Origin: Alitta virens
Lineage: Eukaryota > Annelida > Polychaeta > Phyllodocida > Nereididae
Assembly: GCA_932294295.1 (NCBI GenBank)
Contig: OW028575.1
Span: forward strand, 11,642,558-11,706,557
Length of the DNA: 64,000 bases
Reading direction: 5' to 3'
Shown here: one piece after another, positions 19,712 to 31,379 of the stretch
Position numbering within the stretch: position 1 is the stretch's first letter
Layout: every line of letters begins with the position of its first letter
Program-made: the position numbers and the translations under genes
Notes under the pieces: generated by a model
The model's input: the letters and a program-made list of their open reading frames with translations, nothing else
What the model was told of the DNA's origin: nothing
Databases searched by the model: none

Positions 19712-20639
19712 CAAAATCTTGAAAATGGGGATTTATGAAATATAACTGTCATCAAATGTGTAATGAAATGACCCATGCCCCCTGGGTATCGAATCAGAAG
19801 GTAGAAACAGCATGTGAGCAAGAAAATTTAACCTTATCAAAGGGCCTATCATCAATGATCATGTCCTTTGATTAATATATATCCTTGGTTGTGCAAACAC
19901 AAACATTTTAGAGTAAAACATGGAGTGTATTTGTGAAGGTGAAAGGTGACACTTTAATATATATTGGTGATTAGTGTACACTTCACGTAAAAGTGTGCAT
20001 TTCACATAAAAGTGTGCATGTATGTGACAGTAAATCTAACTATTTTGAGTATTATTTGCAGAATTGCTTAGCTGTCTATTGAAAAGAGGTTAAATGATTG
20101 GCCAACTTTTCTCTTTTAGCTTGTTTGTGTGCTTTAACAAATGAACACAGGCCTTTGGACCTTGTCTTTGTAATAACAACAACAAAAAACAATTTCTTTC
20201 AGAGAGTGCAACCGTAAGAATATGTCTGATGTTGTCACTTAAGAGTAAAAAAACAATGAGTCATGTCAGAAATGTGTCCATACTTAAGTATATGAGACTA
20301 GGATAAAATAAAGATGACATATCGGTAATTTAATTTTAGAAATAAATTCATGTGAAATGTCATTTTTCACTTATAACAATGATCAAAGGGGGGATCATTA
20401 TGATCAACCTTCATCCTTCAAAGGGGAGGAACTGACCACTCCTCTGGTGAGGTCATGACCTGTGACCAGGGTAAAATGGCAGGTATCCCCTATATGGTGA
20501 GAAATAGGGTAAAAATGGTAGCTATCCCCCTTGTGGGTCATGAGGGGAAAATAAAACTATGGGGGGCAGGGGGGTTTAATTTTTAGAGATGTATTTAGCT
20601 AGATAATTTTCATAGTTGTGTAGATATTCTATATAGTGT
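19712..20639. other. No gene seen
   Basis: Non-coding sequence. Near 20400-20560 there are repeated GGGTAAAATGG and TATCCCC words. No mobile element recognised. Confidence 0.5.
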
Positions 20640-20900
20640 ATAGCTTTTTTTTTGGGGGGGGGGGGGGTTAAGATGTCTAGCCTAGACTAAATTGTCAAAT
20701 CTGTCTAGATAGATGGGTGTATCTAATTAGACGAGGGGGGGGGGTGTAGATGTCTAGCCTAGACTGGAAATTATGAGGGCCCCCGGGGGGTAGGCTGGAG
20801 GATATTATAGTATCTAGCCTGGACTATGTCTATATCTGTCTAGATTAGAGTAGCTAGACAGGGGGGGGGGGGTCAAATTTAGATGGGGGGTCGGTTAGAT
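20640..20900. repeat. G-run repeat with TCTAGCCTAGACT units
   Basis: GATGTCTAGCCTAGACT occurs near 20671 and 20747 and as a variant near 20813. Each is separated by runs of 7-13 G (for example 20650-20667, 20723-20736, 20857-20870). The plus strand could form G-quadruplexes (inferred). Confidence 0.75.
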
Positions 20901-21803
20901 GTAATGGAGGACAGGGGGTATCAAACACCCCAGATATGTAGTGTAGTATCTTGGGTGGTTTGTTGGAAAGTGTCTATCGTTGGCTTCACCAGGAATCTCT
21001 CAGTCTGTCATTATTCTCGGTTAACAAATGTGTAATTTTGTTCTGCACTCAACAGCATCTCTGCTTTCTGACCTGGGATTAAGTACCTTCCAGATTCACT
21101 AAAGATTTAGGTATTTTGTATTGTATTTTTTGAAACCACCATACAAAATGAATGTGGTCCAATCTCGTCAGAATACTCCTTATCTCTTGATCCTTTCAAC
21201 ACCTTTGTTAAAACTGATAAAGATACATTTTCATTGTACTGATAAGCCCTTGAAGGAGTGTTATAGCAGGTTAAGTGGTCTCATTGACGTCATTTTGACG
21301 TCTGTTTTTCAAAGGTAAAAAATCTGCCGGTCTAGGTGTTGGCCAGCACATTCCATGTTATGATCATTTAGAAATTTACAAAGGTATTTGCAAGTATATA
21401 GATAGATAGATATATAGACAGATATGGGAAATGCATAGCTGACTGGTCCTTCAAAGCAGTTTGCAAGACAGTCCTGGCCACTTCAATGGACGATGTAGGT
21501 CAGATTTCAAGAAATAAGTTCTTCCTGTGTGCTGACTTGCATACAGTGAAAAGTTCATTAAGCTGCAACACTTCAGGAGTAATACTAACTTGTTCTAAGT
21601 TGCAGTTGCTGTGAAAGAAACTAATTGCACACCAATTTTGTCCTTCACTTTGTCAAGTGTAAGACAGCCCCGTTCGCCAAACAAGTGTGTCTCCTCAATG
21701 ATAAATCTGCACTGATTTTGCAGGTCTTGGTTCTTGCCAGAGAAGAAAGAACTGATGTCTATAATATTACAATGATTCTGGAGTACAATGTAATTTTTTT
21801 TTT
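20901..21803. other. No gene seen
   Basis: AT-rich; a TAGATAGATAGATA run lies near 21400. Short open frames only. Confidence 0.5.
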
Positions 21804-21817
21804 ATTACAACATTGCA

Positions 21818-21891
21818 GTCTCTGCCTGTTCTAATTAGCCCAACTGGTGCAGAAAAACAGGACGTAAAGCCCTAATCCCCCACCACCCACC
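21818..21891 (+). mobile_element. 5'-truncated SINE with 14-bp TSD
   Basis: Only the 3' part of the SINE is present (GTCTCTGCCTG to the CCACC tail). It is flanked by ATTACAACATTGCA at 21804-21817 and 21892-21905. The 5' truncation with a target duplication shows insertion by LINE-type target-primed reverse transcription. Confidence 0.93.
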
Positions 21892-21905
21892 ATTACAACA
21901 TTGCA

Positions 21906-22908
21906 ATGTTTGGTTACACCTTTTAAGGTAGTCATTGTTCTGGTATCAATGTGAAATGAAATTGTTGACACTTCTAGTTGCAGTTCATCCGTTTATTAGA
22001 TTCACAAAGTCAGTTGAATGAACAGCCAAGAAGCAGTAATAACAGTAGAAGAATAGGAAGAAGAAGTTGCCTGAATGAAACCAAATAGGTAATCATTACA
22101 AACATGAATTATCAAAAGTATTTGAAATTTATCTAATCTATGTACATTAGCATTAATAATCCATTATATGTACATTAACAGTAATAGCTATTTTTGTACA
22201 GTTTCTATTATCATGAATTCTATATAATCAGCAAAATATTTTTGTAAAGTTTTGGATAAATATAATTGACATATTATTCTCATAATGTAAATTCATAACT
22301 CACAATCACTGAGCCATATTCCATTGACACCAGAAATTAGCAGAATATCAGATAATTAGCACCTCAAACCCAGCTAACAAACGCTGGCAGCATTGAGATT
22401 ACCTAGATATATAACACATTAAATATGAACAAATTATAACTGAAAGAAGTCATATTTAAAGCAACAATGTGCTAATCTATAATTTAGAAGTTTAAAGATT
22501 ATGTTATAATGTTAAGAATGAGTAGCACTTACGTTGTGCTTGGAAATTTCCAGTTATAAAAACAGACAGCTGACAGACACCTGCGCTCTTCTGCATGTCA
22601 GAGCAAAATGGAAAGATTTTAATTTTGTTGTTTGAGTCTAATATTTAACTCAAATGGAGCTGCATGTACTCTCATTTTTGGAAATTGCAGTTGGTGGCAA
22701 TCCCAATGCACCCCCTAATAAATTAAAGTGTATGCTAACCACCACATTCATTAGTCGACATTTGTCAACATTTAAGCAAGCTTCCTAGCTTCCTCTAGCA
22801 GGCTAAGCTGTTCCTGCTTTACTCACTTCTCTTTACTAATATTCACAACAATGCCCTTCATCAAAGATATCTTTACATTCACCTAGCTTTGTGCAAGGTG
22901 CCTTGATT
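21906..22908. other. No gene seen
   Basis: AT-rich non-coding sequence with no recognisable element. Confidence 0.5.
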
Positions 22909-22923
22909 TTTGCAAGCTTTGTT

Positions 22924-22960
22924 TGTAGGTGCTGATGAGGCGTTAAACAATAATATAATA
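22924..22960 (+). mobile_element. LINE-A insertion of only 37 bp with 15-bp TSD
   Basis: TAGGTGCTGATGAGGCG, then TTAAACAATAA and a TAATA tail, is flanked by TTTGCAAGCTTTGTT at 22909-22923 and 22961-22975. This is the terminal LINE-A segment alone and gives the smallest copy in the window. Confidence 0.9.
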
Positions 22961-23043
22961 TTTGCAAGCTTTGTTAACAGCTTGGACTGCCGCCATGTGT
23001 CCCTTCAAAATAAATTTTGTCTTGTATGTAGTGTTGAGTAGAA

Positions 23044-23253
23044 TCAATGACCATGACTGCCCTCCTGAATTTTGCGACCATGCTTGCTTGGAAATCCCTC
23101 CTTGTAGTCAGCTAGCAGCCAGCCGTTCATACCTCTGACCCTAAGGTAGCTAGAAATATCAAAATAAATGGTGGGTGGCCATTGTTTCATGCCATTTTTC
23201 TCTTCAATCCAGCCATCAATGAGTTTGTCAGGATTTGGAGGGTTATGCCGCAT
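23044..23253 (-). pseudogene. Fragment of a transposon-like protein
   Basis: The 69-codon frame has NPDKLIDGWIEE, then WPPTIYFDISSYL and a later ADYKEG. This resembles the W-P-P...DI..YL...YK segment seen in uncharacterised multi-exon transposon-type proteins of invertebrates. The assignment rests on pattern memory only. No partner exon is visible nearby. Confidence 0.35.
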
Positions 23254-24299
23254 TTACATGGATATATTGTTTTATTAAGTTTTGATGCAGTTCTAGATGC
23301 TGCAAATTCTTCGACACAGGTTTTAACTTGTGCCATGCTGCAAATGCTTGAGCTGTTAAATCACTTTTTTTTCCACTCACTTATTCCAAACAAACTTCCT
23401 TTAGCAATCTTTTGAGGCTGGTATATGATCCTCACTTGTTCTGCCATGGTTATTTGTTGTAAACAAACTGCTTAGCTCCCCTTGACCTTTAACCCAGGCT
23501 GTATAAGATGGTGAAGTGGGTAATGCTGTCGGTATGCTATCTTTCTTAGCATCTAAATAATAACTATATTCACCAGATGTTCATTTGACATGTTTGACAT
23601 GGTTAACAGCTGTCTGGAGATAAAATCACGCTTAAATCTGAACGGTCGAACCTCGGTGAAAACTAAAGAGCTCAATGGAATGATGGACCACGATGATTTT
23701 AGCTGTAGTGGAAGATCTTCAGTGGCTCAAGTAAATTTCCATATTAAATTTGTCTCGAGGACAACACTGTTAAAAAGCAGGCAGGTCATGTCATTGCTAA
23801 ATTACCTTCTATAAGGACCGTATGGCTAACTAAAACATCAAATACAGATAGCATGCCAAGTTGGCCCTACATGGAACTGACGTCAATGCTATGCTGGCGA
23901 CGCAGGGCTGATGTCCAGCCGACATGTCAACTTGGATATCTGATTTTAGAAAAGATTTTTTTTTTTTTGTATTTTAAGCTGCTCAAATTCCCTTTCATCA
24001 AACTATTATGAAACGTGATATCTTTACTTTGGCATCTACCACATGGCCTTTCCACTGTAGAAAAAGAACACATTTGTTAGGACTTATTGAAGGTTGCAGT
24101 AGCAAAATAATTATTGTGTTGTTAATGGCTGAATGAAGTATGATTACAGTGAAACTAATGAGGTGTTTGTCACTGCCACGATGAACGAAATTCATAAACA
24201 TATTGGTAATTTCACACATTTTTATCAGTAACTTGTGGACTTTATCAATCATGCAGATTGTATTTTTTTGCAAGCAAAACCTTGCAATGACACGAATTG
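23254..24299. other. Upstream of the protease gene; no gene seen
   Basis: AT-rich sequence with poly-T near 23950. No recognisable coding unit. Confidence 0.5.
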
Positions 24300-24307
24300 T
24301 ATATAAA
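24300..24307 (+). promoter_or_regulatory. Candidate TATA box of the serine protease gene
   Basis: TATATAAA lies 25 nt before the ATG at 24325 and 40 nt before the second ATG at 24340. With usual TATA-to-start spacing the transcript would begin near 24330, which favours the second ATG as the real start. Inference only. Confidence 0.4.
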
Positions 24308-24324
24308 TGTGAATTCTGTTCATA

Positions 24325-27300
24325 ATGTTAGAACTCATCATGAGGGCAGTGTTTGGGATACTTCTTCTAGCATCAGGTAAGAATGTTATAGCCAGTCACA
24401 CTGACATTGAATTTAAAGCATTCATTTCCTTTGCATGCATACACGGCGAGTTACCATGTACAGTACTAAGAAAAGAAAAACATACACAAATATCGAATAG
24501 GAATAAGCCAACACAATATTTAATGAGATGACTTGATATAATGGTGATGATGTTATTTCATATAGAAAGGATTTTACATTACAACACTACAACATACCTG
24601 AGTTGCTCCCGTAAACTTTTGTACTATCCTGTATGGTCTCAATGTGTCGTCACCTAACAGCCCAGCGACCTAATTAGGGACATTCTCTGCTAGTTTACCT
24701 AGTTAAACAAAATTATTTGCCGATAGGCTGAGTATAAACTTAAGAAATCTTTTCTTAAAAACACAAGAGAAATGGATTCATATTTTTTTATCATTAGAAC
24801 CAGGGGGATATTATCTGAGCAGTATAAGTAGTTGGATGTCACCTTACCCAAACTCCATTTATAATTGACGTTTTCAGTACTTATAACTCTTTGCTTTGCA
24901 GTGGGGTGGGCACGTAAAGTTGTGCCTTTGCCCAAAAATGTTTTTGATGGGAATTCTGAGGACGTAAACACAAACATCGTCAATGGCGTTGACGCCTACC
25001 CTGGGCAATTCCCATACCAGGCTGGCATCCAGGTAATTTGAATTGAAAAAAAGTGTAATGTTTAGGTAATACATTTTAAAATTTAGGTTTTCAACCATTT
25101 TACAAATTTTCACACAAGTTAAAACTGGTGTATCTTTCTTATCTTTATCATTGGAAAGATAGTCTGAATTAAATTGAGTCTGAACATCAGACCCTCTATC
25201 AGGTCTTTTTGCAGGAGAGGGTCGGACAGAATTTAGGGTGCAACAAGCCTGGTAGGGGAGTTACGAATTTGCCTGCGTACACATCAGTTCAACCACTGAT
25301 GATAAGAATACAATTCGTGTATTCACAGTACTTCATAAAATTATGCTACATCATATGCAACCAGTTGTACAGGACTATTTTGTTCGCCGCCAAACTAAAT
25401 TTAATGGGCACAGGGACTTACTTTAAGGTGGTATTTATTTAACTCAGACCTCGACTTGCATATTCAGCTAGAATTCAGATTGAAAAGATAGGAAACTTGA
25501 AATTAATTGGTTAGGTCAAGATGTACGGAATGAAATATCAAAAGTTTACCAAAATATATTGAGTGGAACAGTTTCAAATCAGCATTCGATTTTGGCGAAT
25601 TTTTCATGTCGCCATAGCTATTGGCAGGAATGCCTTCACCTAATGTTGAAAAAAAGTAATCCATATGAGATAAAAAGATTACCATAAATCCAAGAAAGAA
25701 TACAATAAGCACAAATATGGTTTTGTTGAAATTATGCAGCTTTTTTGACGCAACAACCTGTATATATATTCCTCAGATCTTCTGTATTGTCCATATTATA
25801 AATTAAGAATATTCCACACCGGTGGATTAAACAATGAACTAGTTCATTAAACTTCTATTTTGATACCTTTATGAATTCCTTGACCCTTAAAACATAGGTG
25901 TAGATACCTCTTTTGTTGTGTTATGTAAAATAATAACAAAGTTATGGCCTGAAGTAGGGTTGTTGCCTATGGCAGACAAAGATGGCCACTGCAGCTATCA
26001 CAGAAAAACTGGTGATGGCATCACAGCAATTTTTTTGTTTTGGTCCTTTAATTCCTACCTCTGTACCAAATCCCATGTGATAATAACGACAGGTTCCTGA
26101 TCATAATTTAAACATATATGCAAGACTATTTGGCTAACCGCTAGTTTAATACTGGGGAAAAAAATCATCATACAAATGTCAATTTCAGTATGTTCCACTC
26201 AATGTATCATGGTAAAATTTTTGTATATTCGTTCTACACCTTTATAGATTAGGACAATTTAGATGGACTATAAGGAAGTTGAGGTTTGACTGAATCGTTA
26301 TATATCCAATTGTGCTTCTCCAAGCTTTATATGATAATATCTGACCTAAAAACAATTGGACATTTATTAAATATCCTACTATAGTATACTTAATCCAATC
26401 ATGTGCGGCGGCCTTTTTTTAAATTTCAGTTCACTGCAGGAAGCCATGTTTGTGGCTGTTCACTGATAACTTCTCAGTGGTTGGTTACTGCAACCCATTG
26501 TATTGGCTATGCTCCGTGAGTATGACCTGCTTTATTGTTTAATACAATCGTCATCTGTGACCACTTCCATCTGTATGTGTAATGATATGACATGTAAGAA
26601 TGACTATATTTGTGAAAACTAAGCAGCATATTTAAAAGAACTTGATTATATATATAGCTTTTATTGACACTTTTTCATATCAGAAAAGATACATATGTCA
26701 CATATCTACTCACTACGTCTATCTAAAACTACATCTACACAAATCTGATGTACAAGTTCTCATTATTTTATACATAATATACAGCTTAACATTTAAGGTC
26801 CCAGTTGCCACAATTTGATGTTTTCTGGACAGAGTCCTGCTCTTAAACATTCAGTATTAAGGCGAAATAATATATATATATATATATAATTAAGGCTGCA
26901 CTTGACAAAAAATAAATAGTCTATTGGTTAACTGGGATGTAAAGGTAATACTGGCTAATTTGGCAATGTTGATTACAAATCTAAGATTGAAATTTTAACT
27001 AGCACAATTAAGCACTTTTAGCCAATATTAGCTAACCAAGAACAGTGCGGCTGCAGTGTGACGGATAATGCTGCAAACTTAACAAATTTAACTTTTTTTT
27101 TTTTTAATAATATGCATAGTAAAATCGTGACATGATAGAGAAATCGTGCCTTCAGATTTTGATTGAAATCAGCTAGCCCAAATTAGTCAATATCACGTGT
27201 TTTTCTCCCATTAACTTTTTTTTTATCATTTTAAAGTATTGTGACCAAACATAGTAACTTATGTGTATATTCAAAATTTGATTAAGTGCTATCAAATATT

Positions 27301-30300
27301 ATAGGATTTGACAGGACAATAATCTAATTGTTTAGGTCCTCCTACCGTGTGGTTCTTGGTCTTCATGACTTAAGTAACTATGAAAATGGCGGTCAACCAG
27401 AGATTTATTCAGTCCAGAACATTATTTTGGTAAGTTAACTTCCTGTTTGTGAAAAAAATAAGATAACAAAAATTTGAGGTGTGTGGATATTAATTCCTTA
27501 TTTAAGACAGTGCTAACATTTTCAAATAATACTGTTTAAATCTGGAATTAATATTCACACACCTCAAATTTTTGTTATCTTATTAATAAATAAAATGTAT
27601 ATATATGCACGTGTATATACATTGTATTTAGTATGGTTAACAGACTTATTTGGGATATGGAATATAGAAAAAAAGGCATGAAACTATTTCTAATATTGTT
27701 ATTGACCTTTTCATGAGCTGGAAACGTGCATTTATCTGCATGATTTATTCTTTAATTTTTACATAAATACTGATAATTTCCTTGTAATTTGTTACAGTGC
27801 TTTTAATTTCACAAACGTTTTATCAGTTTGTTGCCAGCATGTTACTTTCTGAATGGTACAAATAAGAGGCGGAATCAAAACATCTGGTTTTGTGATAAGA
27901 GAAACAGGTTATCAAACAATTACTATTATTGGTTAAAATTGCTAAAATTTTTACCATGATATGGATTTTTAAAAAAATTGCTTTTTGAGAAAAAGCATAA
28001 GTTTTAGTCAGAGACCTGATCTTCTTACATATATATATAATCTTTATTCATACACCATTGGTACAAAGTTTGAGTCATATAATCATATCACATTTAAAAA
28101 TTTACAATCGAATAAATTAATTGAATCATTGTTAGCAAAGAGTATTTAAAAGTTAAATAGTCTCATTTCTAGTAAGAATTGAATCAAACAGTCCATCCCT
28201 CAAATTTGCCAATTCTGATATAGTATGGGAAGTCCTGCAATCATCCAACATTTTAAACTGCTGCTCACACTCCTTCATGATTTGTCGTACACAGAAATAC
28301 ACACTCTGATTACTGAACGATTCAGGGACTAGTTGAGTTTCCTTGCTTGCAAATCTCCGTTCTTTTGCATTGCCATCATGAATGCAGGATTTGATATCAA
28401 AAAGAGAGAACCCTCAAAATAGGTTACAATGAATTATTATTAATAGTGCAAGTGATAACAAGAATATTCTTTTAAAAAAAAAGAATAGATACCTGGTGTT
28501 GTGTGTAGTAAACACTTTATATAGTATGATGGCTACTGCGATCTATTGTATAAATATAAATTCTACGCATTTTCCTTAACAATTCAGTCTTTATTTGACG
28601 AAAATCGGACCAATATTAGAAGAGCAGCAGCCTTTTAAAGTATATGAATACCTATGCCATAGCGTAGCATCCGCTACGCTGCTGCTGCGTTGACCCATAT
28701 ATTGTCAAGCCTCAGAGCGTTCGTTCACTTAAATATACCTGGTCTGTCATAGAACATAGTATGATAGTTCTATACTTGGTAAAGGCCTAGGCCCAAGTAT
28801 AAAAACATGCTAACTTTAACTGCTCAGCACAGGCATGAGCCAGCGATTTTTTAAATCATTGAAAGATGCCGTTTACTAATATTACAATGAAGTGCGGCCA
28901 AATCCAATTAAAATATTGTCTTGTGACATCACAATTCACTTTGTAGGTGACGGCTGGTCCATTTAAAAAGGAGGGAGGGGGGTGGACCTGAACATTTTTA
29001 GACCCCCCCCCACCCCTGATATCTGGTTTTTGACACCCCCCCCCCCCCCCCCCAACCGCGCTTTTTTCTACATTAAGATATTAAGAAATATACTGGTCAA
29101 CCACCCCCTCCCCCAATATGTTTTCCTCCAAGTATCTGAAAAATCTTCAGGTCCGCCCCCCACCCCCTCTTTTTTTAGCTTTACACATCTTATGGGCATG
29201 AGTATCAATTGAAGAATGCAGACGAAAAGTGACTTCAAATTATAGAAGCTTGGAATGTTCAGTTGCAGAGAAGACTTCTAATACTTACCCCACTTTTCAT
29301 GCAAATCGGGTGCACAACCTTGTTATTATTGTATTCTATGTAGTTTGGTTATTAAAATAACTGGCTGACTGCCTTGTTCTCAGCAAATGTGTCGATCAAT
29401 TTAACTGCTATCTTATGACTTGTAAATAAACTATGCAAAATAAACAAAATTAATTCAATTAACACATTCATGGACATAATGTATTATCATATGCCGTAAT
29501 TGAAGTCAAATTTACATATAATTTCAGCACCCAGGGTTTGTGAATGACCCTAGCCTTGGTTTCCCTAATGATGTGGCATTGATTCTTCTGGCCAGCCCTG
29601 CTAATTTGAACAATCCCTTCATTGAGACAATTGCCCTTGCCCCAGACAACGGAGACGACTACCTTGGAGCCACTTGCTACATCAGTGGATGGGGATGGCT
29701 AACTGGTATTCTTTTTAATAGATACCACAAAATCGCTATATTTGAAGTCATGAAGTCATTTTAAGTTAAGCTCTTAAGCCCCCTTCACACATAGCCGGAT
29801 CAGATGCCGGATTGTCCAGGAGTATAACTCCGGCAAACTCCGGGTAATAGCGTGTAGACCTCGTGTTTATTTCCTGCATTGTCCGACATTGTCCAGGGCG
29901 ATCCGGGACCACCTTGGGACTCCGGGAAAAAAAATTAAACATGTTAAATTTTTCTTGCCGGAGGTCCCGGAGTAATTTAATCCATGTTGATCCGTGTAGA
30001 CTCCCAGTAGACTCTGCCGATCTCCGGGAATCTCCATATTGACTCCGGCATACTTTGTGGTATCTCCGGCGTTAACCGGGCATGAATATTTCGCCGCCAT
30101 TAACGCCGGAGAGTACAAGGACCAACACGGTTCCACACAAATGAACACGGTGTAAAGACTGGTTATATCCTTGAAGGCACCGTGTAAAATCCGGTTCACT
30201 CCGCACCCTTCCGGGACAGTCGTGTTAGCTCCTTGTTGACACCGTATTGCCATCGTGTACACTTCGCCAAACATTTCTTTTTTGTTGACATTTAACAGCT

Positions 30301-31355
30301 CTTTAATCCCGGAACCCCCCGGAGTGAAAAAAATTTTACTCCGGGACACTCCGGCGTCTGATCCGGCTATGTGTGAAGGGCCCTTTATGACTAAAGTTGG
30401 AAAATACAACAACAGAAAAGTCAGTCCAAAAAGAAGAAGGTCTCCTGAATTTTTACTTTCATGTGAGACCTGGGACGTAATTTAGCCAAATCATCTAGCT
30501 AGATACTCAGCTGCTATAGCTTTATATTGGCAGCTGTAAAAGTTTATTGTTTTACTTCGGGACTTCAGGTTCTGGCCAAGGGGCTTCAATACTGCAGTAC
30601 AGCCCAACTACTGTCATTACAAACACGGATTGTGCATCTCGTACTAACCCTGCCTGGTTGACGGAACTCCAGATCTGTGTGTTCACTGGATACAGTAGCC
30701 CATGCTATGTAAGTATTGTGAACCCAGAGCACCCTACAGTGTTTATGAGCATTATGGCAGTTTCTGTCCCAAATCATGGTACATAACTACGTAGGCATCA
30801 TGTCCTTCAAGTCATTCAGTAAATGACACAAAACAAAACTGTTCCTCCCTTCCAGGCCTCTACCACTCAGGCAAAACTGTTCCTCCCCTCCAACACTCAG
30901 GCATATTTCTGAGCTCTGCCAATCATTAATATTGAGACTAAAATTGAGTTGTAAGCTGAAATGCTGCTGTCTGTTAATACATCAATTGTATGATCATGAT
31001 TACCTCATGGATCAATCCAGAACAACTTGGATTTAAGGAAAACATTTACTGATCCCAAAGGAACTCCCACCACAGCTTGCAAGCTTTTGGGAGTTAAATA
31101 ACTTCATGCGGATGACAACTGTTTATAATCTTCGTGTAAATGAACCTTTTCATCATTGAAAAAAACTTCTACTTGAAATCTTCGAACTGTTTATTACAGG
31201 GTGACTCTGGTGGTCCTTTGACGTGCGAGAGAAACGGTGTCAGATACCTTGTAGGAGATTCCAACTGGATGATTGGAGATTGCATGGTGCAGTATCCATC
31301 GGCATACACTCGCTTGTCTGAATACAACGACTGGATCTACAGCATTATTAACTGA
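24325..31355 (+). CDS. S1 family chymotrypsin-like serine protease, seven exons
   Basis: Exons: 24325-24376, 24902-25032, 26430-26515, 27336-27429, 29528-29705, 30569-30708, 31200-31355. All introns are GT-AG and phases agree throughout, giving 278 residues, a usual S1 length. A hydrophobic signal sequence (MRAVFGILLLAS) comes first, then a propeptide and the mature start IVNGVDAYPGQFPYQ. The catalytic triad is in TATHC (His), NDVALILL (Asp) and GDSGGP (Ser). Six residues before the catalytic Ser is a Ser, which predicts a chymotrypsin- or elastase-like pocket and not a trypsin one. The residue before IVNG is Asn, not Arg/Lys. Likely a secreted digestive or secretory protease (inferred). If the second Met at 24340 is used the protein is 273 residues. 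Confidence 0.9.
26862..26890. repeat. AT dinucleotide microsatellite in intron 3
   Basis: About ten TA repeats interrupt otherwise unremarkable intron sequence. Confidence 0.85.
27457..27584. repeat. Foldback with 41-bp arms in intron 4
   Basis: The arm at 27457-27497 (starting AATAAGATAACAAAAATT) is the reverse complement of 27544-27584 with one mismatch, separated by 46 bp. The near-perfect arms suggest a recent foldback element or a MITE-like insertion. It begins 27 nt after the splice donor of exon 4, so a hairpin in the pre-mRNA could affect splicing (inferred). Confidence 0.9.
28040..28410 (-). pseudogene. Antisense terminal-exon-like fragment in protease intron 4
   Basis: On the minus strand a frame of about 80 codons ends at a TAA at 28153-28155. 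It includes GNAKERRFASKETQLV, VYFCVRQIMKECEQQ and TISELANLRDGLFDSIL. About 100 nt further on is ATGAATAAAGA, a poly-A signal in the right place for a 3' untranslated region. A stop sits upstream near 28415, and no clear acceptor is visible. It may be the last exon of a gene fragment, a transposon or a retrocopy. The family is not recognised. Confidence 0.35.
28975..29200. repeat. C-rich low-complexity stretch
   Basis: Runs of C up to about 18 nt (29036-29053), with repeated CCACCCCCTCCCCC words to 29170. Similar words recur at 39720-39740. A 76-codon frame here is low-complexity and not a gene. Confidence 0.8.
29777..30384. mobile_element. Harbinger-type MITE in protease intron 5
   Basis: The ends are inverted repeats of about 35 bp: CCCTTCACACATAGCCGG followed by ATCAGAYGCCGGA, and its complement before 30384. 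They are flanked by TTA at 29774-29776 and 30385-30387, the usual PIF/Harbinger target duplication. The inside is rich in CTCCGG words and has no transposase. The 181-codon minus-strand frame inside it is incidental. Confidence 0.85.
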
Positions 31356-31373
31356 TGCTTTGAGTTATAAAAT

Positions 31374-31379
31374 AATAAA
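31374..31379 (+). terminator. Poly-A signal of the serine protease gene
   Basis: AATAAA lies 19 nt after the stop codon, close for a poly-A signal but usual for short 3' untranslated regions. Confidence 0.6.

Noticed and set aside
28982..29212. 76-codon proline-rich ORF
   Set aside because: Produced by poly-C low-complexity sequence in a protease intron.
29867..30412. 181-codon minus-strand ORF
   Set aside because: It lies almost entirely inside the inverted-repeat MITE in protease intron 5, is composed of its repeated CTCCGG words, and resembles no protein.
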